From NCBI GenBank assembly GCA_003427395.1, contig BFEA01000311.1, positions 602,629 through 627,002 on the forward strand: DNA of 24,374 bases. The letters are read 5' to 3'. This DNA comes from Chara braunii (Eukaryota > Streptophyta > Charophyceae > Charales > Characeae). The translations under genes were made by a program, and so were the position numbers. The notes beneath the pieces were generated by a model. It had not been told where the DNA came from. It did no database searches and worked only from the letters and a program-made list of their open reading frames with translations. Positions 16,690-24,374 of this stretch are shown piece after piece (position 1 is the stretch's first letter; each line of letters opens with the position of its first letter).

Positions 16690-17090
16690 TGTCACATGGC
16701 CCCCCAATACAACAGGGTGGAATCAAGCCTTTTTTGAGCCCTTTAATACTTGTGCCTTGTTTTTGGATTTTTGCTAGTTGTCATGGTGCTGTGATTCTGG
16801 CCTTACTTCCTCTGTCTTCCCCGATTGTATGTGGTGCTTTTGGGCACAGACTCAGGGCGGACTCTTGACCTTTACCTTGGTCTGTGGCACTCGTCTGCCT
16901 ACTTGGGTGATTAATTAACAGACTAGGGAATAGGGGATGCCGATAGATTTTTCTTGCTGTAAGGATTTCTTTTTTATATTCATATCCTTATTATCTTTCT
17001 TCCTACAAATCCCTCCTCTTGTTGTGGACTGTTGTCTTCTTTTGCTTGTGCCCCTCCGATCTTTTACGTTTCTTTTCCTCCCTTTATGAG
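16690..17090. other. Unassigned T-rich DNA
   Basis: No gene seen. If the ORF1-like element is intact on this side, this would be its 5' leader; nothing in the sequence proves that. Confidence 0.35.
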
Positions 17091-17156
17091 GTCACCAAGA
17101 ACCTTAAAAAAAAAAAAAAAAAAGGGGGGGGTGTNGGGGGGGGGTTCCTTGGTGAC
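17091..17156. repeat. Inverted repeat enclosing A18 and G tracts
   Basis: gtcaccaagaacc (17091-17103) and ggttccttggtgac (17143-17156) are reverse complements apart from one extra base. Between them lie 18 A (17106-17123), 8 G (17124-17131), tgtn and 9 G. A long homopolymer pair in a hairpin loop is unusual. The n shows the assembly struggled here, so the lengths are uncertain. Confidence 0.65.
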
Positions 17157-17392
17157 ACGTGGGTAGCTGAGACATAAAAAGGGATGGGTATGGTATGGGA
17201 ACTCACTCCCTATTAACCTCTTGCCAAGATCACTTTAACTCCTTCACCGGGGAAGAGAGTTCTACCCCGGGGCCCCTTGAGGAGTTATGTAGCACCTCGG
17301 TGCGCCTCTTCTCCTTCCTTTGCGTCGCTATGTTTTGTTCCCACCTCCGGAGTTATGGCTGCAGTATCTCTAATCTTCGCTTGCTATCTTCT

Positions 17393-17760
17393 TTGACCCT
17401 TCTCTAACTTGCTTTTCCAAAACTTTCTACGATGTGTCTGACACCAAGGTCCTCGTGTTTCCCCTTCCGCCCTGTCACTCGTTCTTTCCCTGACTTTTAA
17501 TCCAGATATCGTCCTCTCCTCTCTCTCACTGCCTCCTCCTCACCCCGCTCTGTTGCAGAATCACCGTTCTTGCTTCCACTCGCCTTACCCTGTGTCCGTC
17601 CAAGCCGTCCTCCACCTATCTTCACTTGGTACCTGACTTCCCCCGTCTCTTGACCCTTCTCTGACCCTTCCCGGAGCTTTCTACGGTGTATCTTGCACCC
17701 AGGTCTTCATGTCACCCTTCTGGCCATCTCTCTCTTTGTCTCCTCCTCGCAGCGCTCTTC
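17393..17760. repeat. Pyrimidine-rich tandem duplication, ~257 bp offset
   Basis: ttgacccttctct at 17393 and 17650 begins two related stretches, each continuing with ctttctacg(a/g)tgt and ca-c-aggtc-tc(g/a)tgt. C/T-rich text fills the rest. No coding signal. Confidence 0.55.
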
Positions 17761-17799
17761 CCTCAAACGTAAGAGAATCCCTGCCTTCGTAGACTAATC

Positions 17800-18240
17800 C
17801 CCGGTACGCACGTCCGCCCGATCGCAATCACGGACCAGCGATCCGCTATCACATGTCAGCGATCGCAAGACCTGCTAACAGTCGATCTTGCGTGTGGAAA
17901 CCTCTGCTTGGGGCGGCTCGATCGTGCACCAATCGTTACCTCGCACATCGCACCCCACCAAGACTCGACTCTCTGTCGCCAATCGCGTACCAGCGATCCA
18001 CGATATGTCAACAATCATGGATCGCAAGAACTTATAATAGTCGATCTTGCGAGTGGAACCTCTGCTTGGAGCTGCCACCTCTCTCGGACGTAAACGAGCA
18101 CCCCGCCTCCCGGCCTCACTACGGGGTGCGCAAGTCTGCCAGATAGCAGGATCGATCGCGCACCCAATCGTCACCTCGCCAATCGCGGCCCACCAAACTC
18201 GACTCTCGGACTTAGTTGTGCACAAATTAGTACGTCGTTC
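17800..18240. repeat. GATCG-rich degenerate tandem repeat, ~155-160 bp
   Basis: accagcgatcc recurs at 17834 and 17989, and gtcgatcttgcg-gtgga at 17881 and 18040. The segment gatcg(t/c)gcacc-aatcgt-acctcgc recurs at 17920 and 18154. In the second copy about 75 bp of other sequence (ctcggacgtaaacgagc onward) separates the halves, so that copy is interrupted. The unit is dense in gatcg/cgatc palindromes. Confidence 0.65.
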
Positions 18241-18730
18241 CCGTGTGATGCCGCTTCCGGGTATTGCGCGGCGCCACGCGGTGTTATTTCATACCGGTTC
18301 TACGACGTGACTTGTTCGTATGACTTCGCGTCACTTCTCTGCCCTGTCATGCAGCGACGTGTTCTTTCACCTTCCATCCGCTCTTTTGATCATGTTGATT
18401 CACGTATCCTTGACCGCCCTCCTCCAGTCACTTGCGAGGGTCAATTCATTGTGCTTTGGTCGTCGCCCTGCGATGGACCTCGCCTTCTTTCTGGCTCCTT
18501 GCTTCGCCTGACCTATCTTCCTTTGCCCTCTCCGAAGCTCTTTCCTCTCTAAGTCTCCACGCTTCGGGCAACTATGGTTGCCGGTTCGACGACTCCCACG
18601 ACGTCTCCCTTCTGCGATGACGGTAGTCTGGTCCGTGCCCGTAGCGCTGCGAACCATTCGCATTGTTGGCGCGAGGCGGCGGTCTTGTTCATAACGCACC
18701 CTTAGTCGAGAAAAACCTGTGATATCCTAC
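18241..18730. other. Unassigned GC-rich DNA
   Basis: Short overlapping frames only; no motif recognised. Confidence 0.35.
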
Positions 18731-19260
18731 ACACCATAACTCTTTTTTCAAATTGTTTGGATTAAAAAAAAATAAAAAAAATTAACGTACGGGTACACGC
18801 GATTTTGGGTACGTAAATTACAATAAAAAAAAATGTTGTGCAAAACACATAATAATCTTGCAATGGTTGCTTTCGAGCAATTGATCCTTTGAATAGAGAA
18901 ATTATTATGATTGTGAACAACAACAGCAGCATGCAACAACAGTTCAGTAGTAGAAGTTGGAAAATTTTGAAATATGTTATCTTATGGCAACAGTCACTGC
19001 ACCCTTGAGTCCTGTCAGTCGTGACCACTTGCACGGGTCGCTTCAGGCATGGGGGCGTGTGGGTTTCGACCCCTGTACCTACTTGATGTTACTTTTTTTG
19101 TGTGTGCGTAATAACTACAGTATGGGCTGCTGGGACTGGTACCAGGGTCCGGTACTGACTACAACTAGTTCAGATAAGGGTACGAACTTTGATTTTCCTC
19201 CAAGGTTTGACCCCTTTACTCATATTTCGATAATAGAATAGAACCTAGCCTTTTGGGTGG
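18731..19260. other. AT-rich non-coding DNA with a foldback-element-like fragment
   Basis: Around 18770-18860 the text combines A-runs with cgtacgggtac and gggtacgt. It also contains aaaaaaaaatgttgtgcaaaa, which resembles aaaaaaaaatgttatgcagaaa inside the foldback transposon at 15637-15934. This may be a relic of the same family, but no inverted ends are found. A perfect palindrome ctggtaccag is at 19136-19145. Confidence 0.35.
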
Positions 19261-19261
19261 A

Positions 19262-19708
19262 CTATACGACTAATGATTGTGGGGGAAATTGTGGCCATTT
19301 TCGGTCTTTTCGGGTCCGACGTCGTGTTACCCCGCAGTCATTTCCATAGATGATAGCGGGAGGACGGCAGAGGAGGGCGAGTGGATAGTCGGAGTTATCA
19401 AGGGTAGACGTTGAGATGGTAACCCCCTGATGCGGACTGCGTGGCGGCAGTCGAAACCGGTCGGGGAACCACACCCGCCGGCTTGCAATCATTTGTTGGA
19501 CAATTTGTACTTTTGTACTTTCAATTTGTTCTTTTGTACTTTCAATTTGTACTTTTGTACTTTCAATTTGTACTTTTGTACTTTGTTGTTTGATATTCAT
19601 CATTTGATTGATGTTTGAGTTATCATTCTCTCTAACAATCCGAATAACAATCGCCTCAGGCAAGCCAAAAAATAGTTTAAACAAGCGGATGCCCAGTGCG
19701 ACGCACAC
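19262..19708 (-). CDS. Unrecognised ORF with heptad repeats
   Basis: A 148-codon minus-strand frame. Residues about 42-69 are four in-frame 7-residue repeats (STKVQIE, one with E for V), encoded by a 21-bp minisatellite. A 21-bp unit cannot shift the frame, and the heptad spacing of Val/Ile would suit a short coiled coil. The parts before (FKLFFGLPEAIVIRIVREND) and after (RRVWFPDRFRLPP) match nothing I know. It could be a real small protein, a gene fragment in an element, or an accidental frame over a minisatellite. No splice or promoter evidence is visible. Confidence 0.3.
   Translation of the reverse strand: MCVALGIRLFKLFFGLPEAIVIRIVRENDNSNINQMMNIKQQSTKVQIESTKVQIESTKEQIESTKVQIVQQMIASRRVWFPDRFRLPPRSPHQGVTISTSTLDNSDYPLALLCRPPAIIYGNDCGVTRRRTRKDRKWPQFPPQSLVV
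19501..19584. repeat. 21-bp minisatellite, four copies
   Basis: Four tandem units, each beginning caatttgt and ending ttttgtacttt; one has a single a-to-t change. The 4 x 21 bp array sits fully inside the minus-strand ORF at 19262-19708. Confidence 0.9.
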
Positions 19709-19945
19709 TTGCTGCTCCTCCTCGTCCCCCCCTCCTCCTCCCTCGTCATCTCCTTCTTCTCATCCTCCTCCTCCTCCTCCTCCTTCTCCTCCTCCTCCCC
19801 CAGTTCTCTGTCACCTCCTCTCCACTCTGCTCCCCCATCTCCCTCCTCCTCCTCTACTGCAGTCTCCTCCTCCTACTCCTCCATGTCCTTCTCGTCCTCC
19901 TGGTTACGCCATGTCCTTCTCCTACCCCCCTCCTCCTCTGCCATG
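19708..19945. repeat. CTC/CCT-rich low-complexity tract
   Basis: Dense ctcctcctc triplets with tcc/ctt variants. It would read as Ser, Pro or Leu runs on plus depending on frame; none should be taken as protein. Confidence 0.85.
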
Positions 19946-20000
19946 TATGCACCCAAGCAAAAAAACTTAAAGGAGAAAAGACTCAAAAAGAGGGCTTACC

Positions 20001-20025
20001 AAAAAAAAAAAAAAAAAAAAAAAAA
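20001..20025. repeat. A25 tract
   Basis: Twenty-five uninterrupted A. It lies about 95 bp upstream of the first recognisable LINE ORF2 codons. It could be the poly-A tail of an earlier insertion into which, or next to which, the LINE inserted. Confidence 0.85.
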
Positions 20026-20120
20026 GTCCACTTGTTACTTTCGTACCATGGGCCTCTTTCTAATCAAATTTCCACATGTATGTCATCTGTCTCATTGCCA
20101 AGCCATAAAGAAAAAAGAGG

Positions 20121-20789
20121 GTGATTTGGCTACCCCCATCCTCGAGACTAAAACTAGTACATGCACAATGGGACCAGGTGGACGGCAGGTGGGTAAGCCT
20201 CCTAGTGACGCTAGGTACAGAAGAGTTATGCTTGGTCTGTGTTTATGCACCTAATGAACCAACACAAAGAGTGAATTTCTTTGAAAATCTACACCACCGC
20301 CTGCCAAAGGACATCCCCATCATTATGATTGGAGATTTCAACACAACTCTAGACCCCATGATGGACAGGAGATCGGTGTCGTACTCTCTATCTGACCAAC
20401 AGTCGGTGAGAGTACAAGGCGCTGACAGCTTGGCATTGGACCACATGATGGCAAGTCTGGACTTGTTGGACTCATATAGACACCTTCACCCGACAAAAGG
20501 AGCCTACACATGCGTGAGGTCGAAGGGCGAGGCAGGCATATCTAACTCACGAATAGACCTTGGCCTGGTGTCCAAGGACATTTCTGGCTTGCTCATAATG
20601 GCGGATATCCTCCCCTTCTCTCCTTGTAAAGCTTTTGACCACCGCATGATAGCCCTGGGCCTCTCCTTTCACTCCCATATCATTAAAGGCCCTGTTTTTT
20701 TTTTAATTCAATCTTCCCTTTTGAAATCACAAAGTTTGGACAAACAGGTGAGAGAGTTTTGCAGTTATTGGTCAGCAAATAAACCGTAG
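20121..20789 (+). pseudogene. LINE ORF2 endonuclease domain (EEP family), truncated
   Basis: This domain nicks the target DNA to prime reverse transcription. Residues counted from 20121: VYAPN at 41-45, GDFN at 71-74 (active-site Asp and Asn), SRID at 143-146 and FDHR at 172-175. In this family the last motif is normally SDH; here Phe replaces Ser while D173 and H174 remain. The N-terminal strands, with the metal-binding Asn and Glu (N-x-RG and QET motifs), are absent. The frame ends at TAG 20787-20789. The same frame resumes after it, so this is a point nonsense change. Confidence 0.92.
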
Positions 20790-21152
20790 GAAGGATCAAT
20801 GGTGCAATGGTTCAACAACGGAGTAGCGCAACTCAGAGAGCGAGTCAATAAACTCTCTATAAAAATTGCCAGGGACAGGAAGGCGGTGCTACACAATTTG
20901 ATCCTTCAATTAGAAGAATGGGACAAGCACCTGATATATAACCCTTTAGACTTACCCACCTTCCAGGCGCTACAAAGAGCGCGAGCCCAACTACAAGAAC
21001 ATCTGGATGACCAAACCCAGAAATGGCGGATACAAGCGAGAATAAACAAGGAGGCTTCAGAAGGAATGATGACTAAAACTTTTTTTAATAAAGCTAAGGC
21101 AAAGAGCAGACAAAACTCAGTACCAGCTCTTAAGCATCCATTCATTCGATGA
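20790..21152 (+). pseudogene. LINE ORF2 endonuclease-RT linker
   Basis: Charged, helical-looking sequence (MVQWFNNGVAQLRERVNKLS, then LQRARAQLQEHLDDQTQKW) in the same frame as the endonuclease. It matches the linker between EN and RT in plant LINEs in position and character. The frame ends at TGA next to 21152, and the coding text moves by one base to the next segment. Confidence 0.8.
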
Positions 21153-21153
21153 G

Positions 21154-22230
21154 ACCCATCCCGTGACCACAAACACATATCAGATCGTGGAGTATGCCTC
21201 CACTTACTACAAGCACTTGTTTACCTCCGAGACGGGGCAAACACATCCGCAAGCCCTGGAGGAAGCAAGGAACACAATGTTGGAGGCATTGCCATCTATG
21301 GTGTCGACCGAACAAAGTAACCAATTAGACACACCTTTTTCTCACCTCGACTTACTCCGAGTTTTGCAGGGCATGGACGACGAAAAGACGCCCGACCTGG
21401 ACGGGTTTCCCAAGGAGTTCTGGATCCAATTCTGGGACGTCTTTTCACATGACTTCACTGCCTATGTTAATGCAGTTTATCATGAAGAAACCTTTGGAGA
21501 TATGATAGGATAAGGGGTGACAACACTTCTGCATAAGAAAGGAGATTGGGAGGAGATACGCAACTACCGGCCAATCACCCTTCTCCCAGTACCGTACAAA
21601 GTTGTGGCCAAGGAATGGGCGAACAGGTTGCTTCTCCTACTGCCTCACCTCATACACCCGGATCAGTCCGGATTTATGCCACACCGAAACATTCAGGAAA
21701 ATATCCTGCTGGTGAATGAGACTATCCCATATGCGCGGCAGAGGAAGGCTGAGGCGACGATATTGTTCATCGATTTTGAGAAAGCATACGACCATGTGGA
21801 CTGGGACTTTCTGGACCTCTGCCCAACGAAAATGCGTTTTGGACTGTTGTTTTGCAAATGGGTTAGAATCTTGCATAGGACGGTCATGACAAACATCTCG
21901 CTCAATGGTCACCTAGCACCTCCTTTTCGCCTCCAGCGATCGGTTAGGCAAGGCGACCCTATAGCACCCATGTTCTTCGTACTGGTAATGGAAGCCTTGG
22001 CAGCGATGATTAGATCCAATCCGACCATACAAAAGATAGATGTACCTAAAATACCACACCACCTCATTCCAACGACCTCCCTCATTGCGGATGCTCTTCA
22101 AGGCAAACGCCCCGAGCTTCCACGCACTAACACAAACTATACGTCTCTTTGAAATAGCAGCAGACATGAAAGTAAATTGGGGGACAAAAACGGAGGGATG
22201 GTGGCTGGATCCCATGCTGGCCCCCCCCCC
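21154..22230 (+). pseudogene. LINE ORF2 reverse transcriptase domain, inactive
   Basis: This domain copies element RNA into DNA at the nicked target. The first part (YYKHLFTSE, then DDEKTPDLDGFPKEFW) runs to TAA at 21511. The same frame continues with KKGDWEEIRNYRPITLLPVPYK. Motif A is FIDFEKAYD with the catalytic Asp encoded at 21772-21774. Motif B is SVRQGDP near 21940. Motif C should read Y/IADD but here reads IADA (22084-22095). The protein text then resumes in another frame (LFKANAPSFHALTQTIRLFE), so a small deletion removed the second Asp and shifted the frame. Without it the polymerase cannot work. An 11-C run at 22221-22231 coincides with the next frame change. Confidence 0.93.
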
Positions 22231-22231
22231 C

Positions 22232-23325
22232 GACAGATCCCCTAGTGGCATGGAGGGACAAAGAAACGGCAATCAGAGTGCTTGGTGTGAGACTCGCGGC
22301 TGTGGGCCCCCCACCCGACCATGGGGATAAATTGGTGGACATAGCTATTCACCGAATGGCCAGATGGGATGCGAAATCCACCTCGCTGGTAGGCTGGGTC
22401 CTAGCACTAAACAATGTTATTTTCGCGTTTATATGGTATAAGGTCGCCTTCTGGCCCCTTGCAGCAGCATCCTACTTATGGAAAAATGATCACACAGATG
22501 CCAAATGCATTAAACGGGTCTCGTAGGATGTCATAGCCAGCCCTAGGAATGTCGGGGGACTAGGGGTTATTGATCCAGCAAGGGAGATTATGGCGCCCAT
22601 AGTATTATTTAAACTTATCATTTGCCTCCTTATCGCTAACGATATTCCATGGGCCCCATATCCCCTCATTCAGATCTCCTACCTCGCGCCCCACTCGCCT
22701 CGAGACCAACAAGTGCACCCCCTGCAATGGCTTACCAATCCAGCTTGGTCCATTCCAACTGCCTCCCGAAGAGAACCAGACACAGATCAGGAAGAGAGAG
22801 CGAGGGCGAGATGGGACCTGCGTTCGGACCCACTATGGCCCACATTGATCCGGATGTGGAGAGAATACGGCCCGAAGAGGAGACCGTCACCACTGAGATG
22901 GCAAGAAATCACAAATTACCCTCTCTTTGGCCACCCCCAACTGCAGGACCAGGATGGGAAACCTTTCTCCCTCTGCCGCGACTCCAAATGGTTAAACTGG
23001 GTGAAAAACGGTTTTTTTATGGTCGGGGATTTATGGGACCACCAAACGGCTCGATGGCACACAGAAGACAAAATCAGAGAAAAAATGGGCCCTGGGCCCA
23101 GAGTCGCTCAAGATCTACGTAACTTACAAGAAGCGATACCCCTGGCATGGGTGAAAGCATTGCGGGAAGGCCCCCGGATCCTAGTTGGGGATTGGGTGGT
23201 GAAAGATGAATCTCGGCACCTCCCGAAGACTGTCTACAGGGTTGATCATGTTCAACCCACCTCCCTAAAATTACAAGTTTATTGCCCAGTCCTGCCGGGG
23301 GGCAAGGTGGTCAGTTGTGATAAGA
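22232..23325 (+). pseudogene. LINE ORF2 C-terminal region
   Basis: After the C-run the coding frame reads RVLGVRLAAVGPPPDHGDKL, then WDAKSTSLVGWVLALNNVIF. A TAG at 22524-22526 replaces a probable Trp (RVS-stop-DVIASPRNVGGLGVIDPAREI); the GGLGV motif is typical of the region after RT in plant LINEs. The frame stays open to about 23325 and then changes. A Trp/Pro-rich stretch (DPLWPTLIRMWREYGP) follows. Confidence 0.85.
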
Positions 23326-23873
23326 GACGAGGATCTAGACTGTCAGCACCCGGCAACTCATTACATCATAATACAGGTAGTGGAGGACAAGGATGCAACA
23401 TGGTACGTATACGAACCGACCATCCCTCTGTCCCACCTCCCGTTTAACCCGATGGAATGAGAGTGGTAGTGGGGAACTGATTCCAAGATGTACCCATGGC
23501 AATACATGGTAAAAAAGGGGTACAGAGCATCTCAGACCCAACAACATGTCATGTGTAATATCCTCAGAAGGTGGGAGAGGGACTCATCCTTGACCAGAGA
23601 GGATCTGGACTTCTTCAAGTGGGTCTCCTACTCCCATATCAAACCCACAAGTCACAGAGCCTTGCAGTGGCAAATCATCCATAGGTGTTTGCCCACCCCG
23701 GACTAGATCACAGCAAGGACCAACCTGGAACAAAATGGTCAGCTTTCGCCACTATGTACCTACTGTGAAATGATTCCACCTAGGAAAAGGGCTACCCTAG
23801 AACACTGTTTGCTGGACTGCCCCATGGCAGCCCGACTCTGGCGCTGGTGGGATGCAGCTTGGCACTACTTCAC
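23326..23873 (+). pseudogene. LINE ORF2 zf-RVT zinc-binding region
   Basis: Open in a third frame from about 23326 (DEDLDCQHPATHYIIIQVV), with stops at 23458, 23467 and 23704 that probably replace Trp codons. The domain core is SYSHIKPTSHRALQWQIIH, then a zinc site made of CTYC (Cys codons at 23755 and 23764), followed by EHCLLDCP (His at 23803, Cys at 23818). This C-x2-C, H-x4-C module is the zf-RVT domain of plant non-LTR elements. Confidence 0.88.
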
Positions 23874-24323
23874 GGGCTGTTTGCAGAACTGTCACCGGAA
23901 GGAGCGAATTGGACGCAGTTTATGCTTAACATGTTCCAATACACCAGACTGTCAATCCTCGTGGCTGGATGGTGTATGAGATGCTCCTACGAAAGAAATC
24001 AACAGACATTCGGATTCATACAGGCAAGATCCTCTATTGCCGATACCATTACAACTCAGACTCAAGATGCCTGGAAAAATCTCAAAACTAGACTTAAACA
24101 AGAAATGGAAGAACCTAAGCGGAAACTAATGCTGGAAAACTTTCGCTATACATGGGTGGACCAGGGACAGAGACTATGTGCATTGGACGATCAACACAAC
24201 CTACAGTGGCAGCCATGGCTCTCGACGGAGAGGCAATGGGAATTCCTCCCCACGGACCACTTCACTATTGAATTCCAACCAACAAATTTCCTACTGATTT
24301 CCAGCGACCACTCAGAACCCTGA
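23874..24323 (+). pseudogene. LINE ORF2 C-terminal tail
   Basis: A frame change near 23874 brings the tail (LFAELSPEGANWTQFMLNMF) back into the endonuclease frame. It contains WCMRCSYERNQQTF, a W-x6-ERN-like motif common after zf-RVT, and ends with TGA at 24321-24323. Confidence 0.85.
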
Positions 24324-24374
24324 CCACATAATCTTCTCGCCCTCGCTGCCCCCTCCTCTTCGCCCCCCCCCCCC
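24324..24374. other. Possible LINE 3' UTR start, ending in a C-run
   Basis: C/T-rich sequence ending in 12 C at the window edge. Too short to identify the element's 3' end. Confidence 0.4.

Larger units (their letters stand above)
20121..24323 (+). mobile_element. LINE (L1-type) ORF2 remnant, 5'-truncated
   Basis: The domain order on the plus strand is apurinic-type endonuclease, linker, reverse transcriptase, long C-terminal region, zinc-binding zf-RVT domain and tail, matching plant L1-type ORF2. The N-terminal part of the endonuclease is missing and no frame upstream restores it, so the copy is 5'-truncated, as usual for LINEs. At least four frameshifts and several in-frame stops make it a pseudogene. 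Clear stops are at 20787, 21511, 22524, 23458, 23467 and 23704. No poly-A tail is seen before the window ends; the sequence closes with a C-run. Segments are listed separately. Confidence 0.93.

Noticed and set aside
19045-19080. ggtttcgacccc as a tRNA T-arm or SINE B box
   Set aside because: No matching A box or cloverleaf could be drawn upstream.
19696-20254. Plus-strand frames of Leu/Ser/Pro runs followed by poly-Lys
   Set aside because: They arise from the CTC-rich tract and the A25 tract; no coding support.

Overview
This is a eukaryotic nuclear window made almost entirely of decayed mobile elements and non-coding repeats. I found no intact host gene, rRNA or tRNA. The organism is probably a plant-lineage species with a large, repeat-rich genome. 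The evidence is an L1-type LINE ORF2 with endonuclease, reverse transcriptase and a plant-style C-terminal zinc-binding domain, and a Ty3/gypsy integrase with a chromodomain-like tail. The wording of that integrase reminds me of the charophyte alga Chara braunii; this is recollection, not a search result.

Layout. 1-2.1 kb: GC-rich then mixed non-coding DNA with many short hairpins. 2.1-2.7 kb: five diverged copies of a ~123-bp tandem repeat. 2.98-3.9 kb: an array of hairpins with a nearly constant 17-19 nt loop and stems whose two arms change together, so pairing is kept while sequence varies. This is the most unusual signal in the window. 3.9-5.5 kb: nothing recognisable. 5.5-9.15 kb: GC-rich, hairpin-dense, degenerate repeats (~260-bp spacing in part), whose right end is probably the LTR of the next element. 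9.15-10.44 kb, minus strand: polypurine tract and broken C-terminal part of a Ty3/gypsy pol. 10.56-10.71 kb: two tandem oligo-T plus 55-bp units.

10.75-12.9 kb: a ~540-560 bp tandem duplication bounded by GAT microsatellite, then ~700 bp of GAT-rich sequence. 13.4-16.7 kb, minus strand: a broken CCHC-type retrotransposon ORF1-like gene, split by a 298-bp foldback transposon (15637-15934) with 19-bp terminal inverted repeats and a perfect 8-bp target duplication. 17.1-20.0 kb: non-coding repeats, including an inverted repeat around A18/G tracts, GATCG-rich tandem repeats, a 21-bp minisatellite inside a minus-strand ORF and a CTC-rich tract. 20.1-24.3 kb, plus strand: a 5'-truncated LINE ORF2 with several stops and frameshifts, including damage at the catalytic motif C of the polymerase.

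The coding pieces are remnants and do not form a working system. The window records nested insertion, microsatellite growth and decay. What may still be maintained, or repeatedly created, is small foldback structure, seen most clearly at 3.0-3.9 kb.
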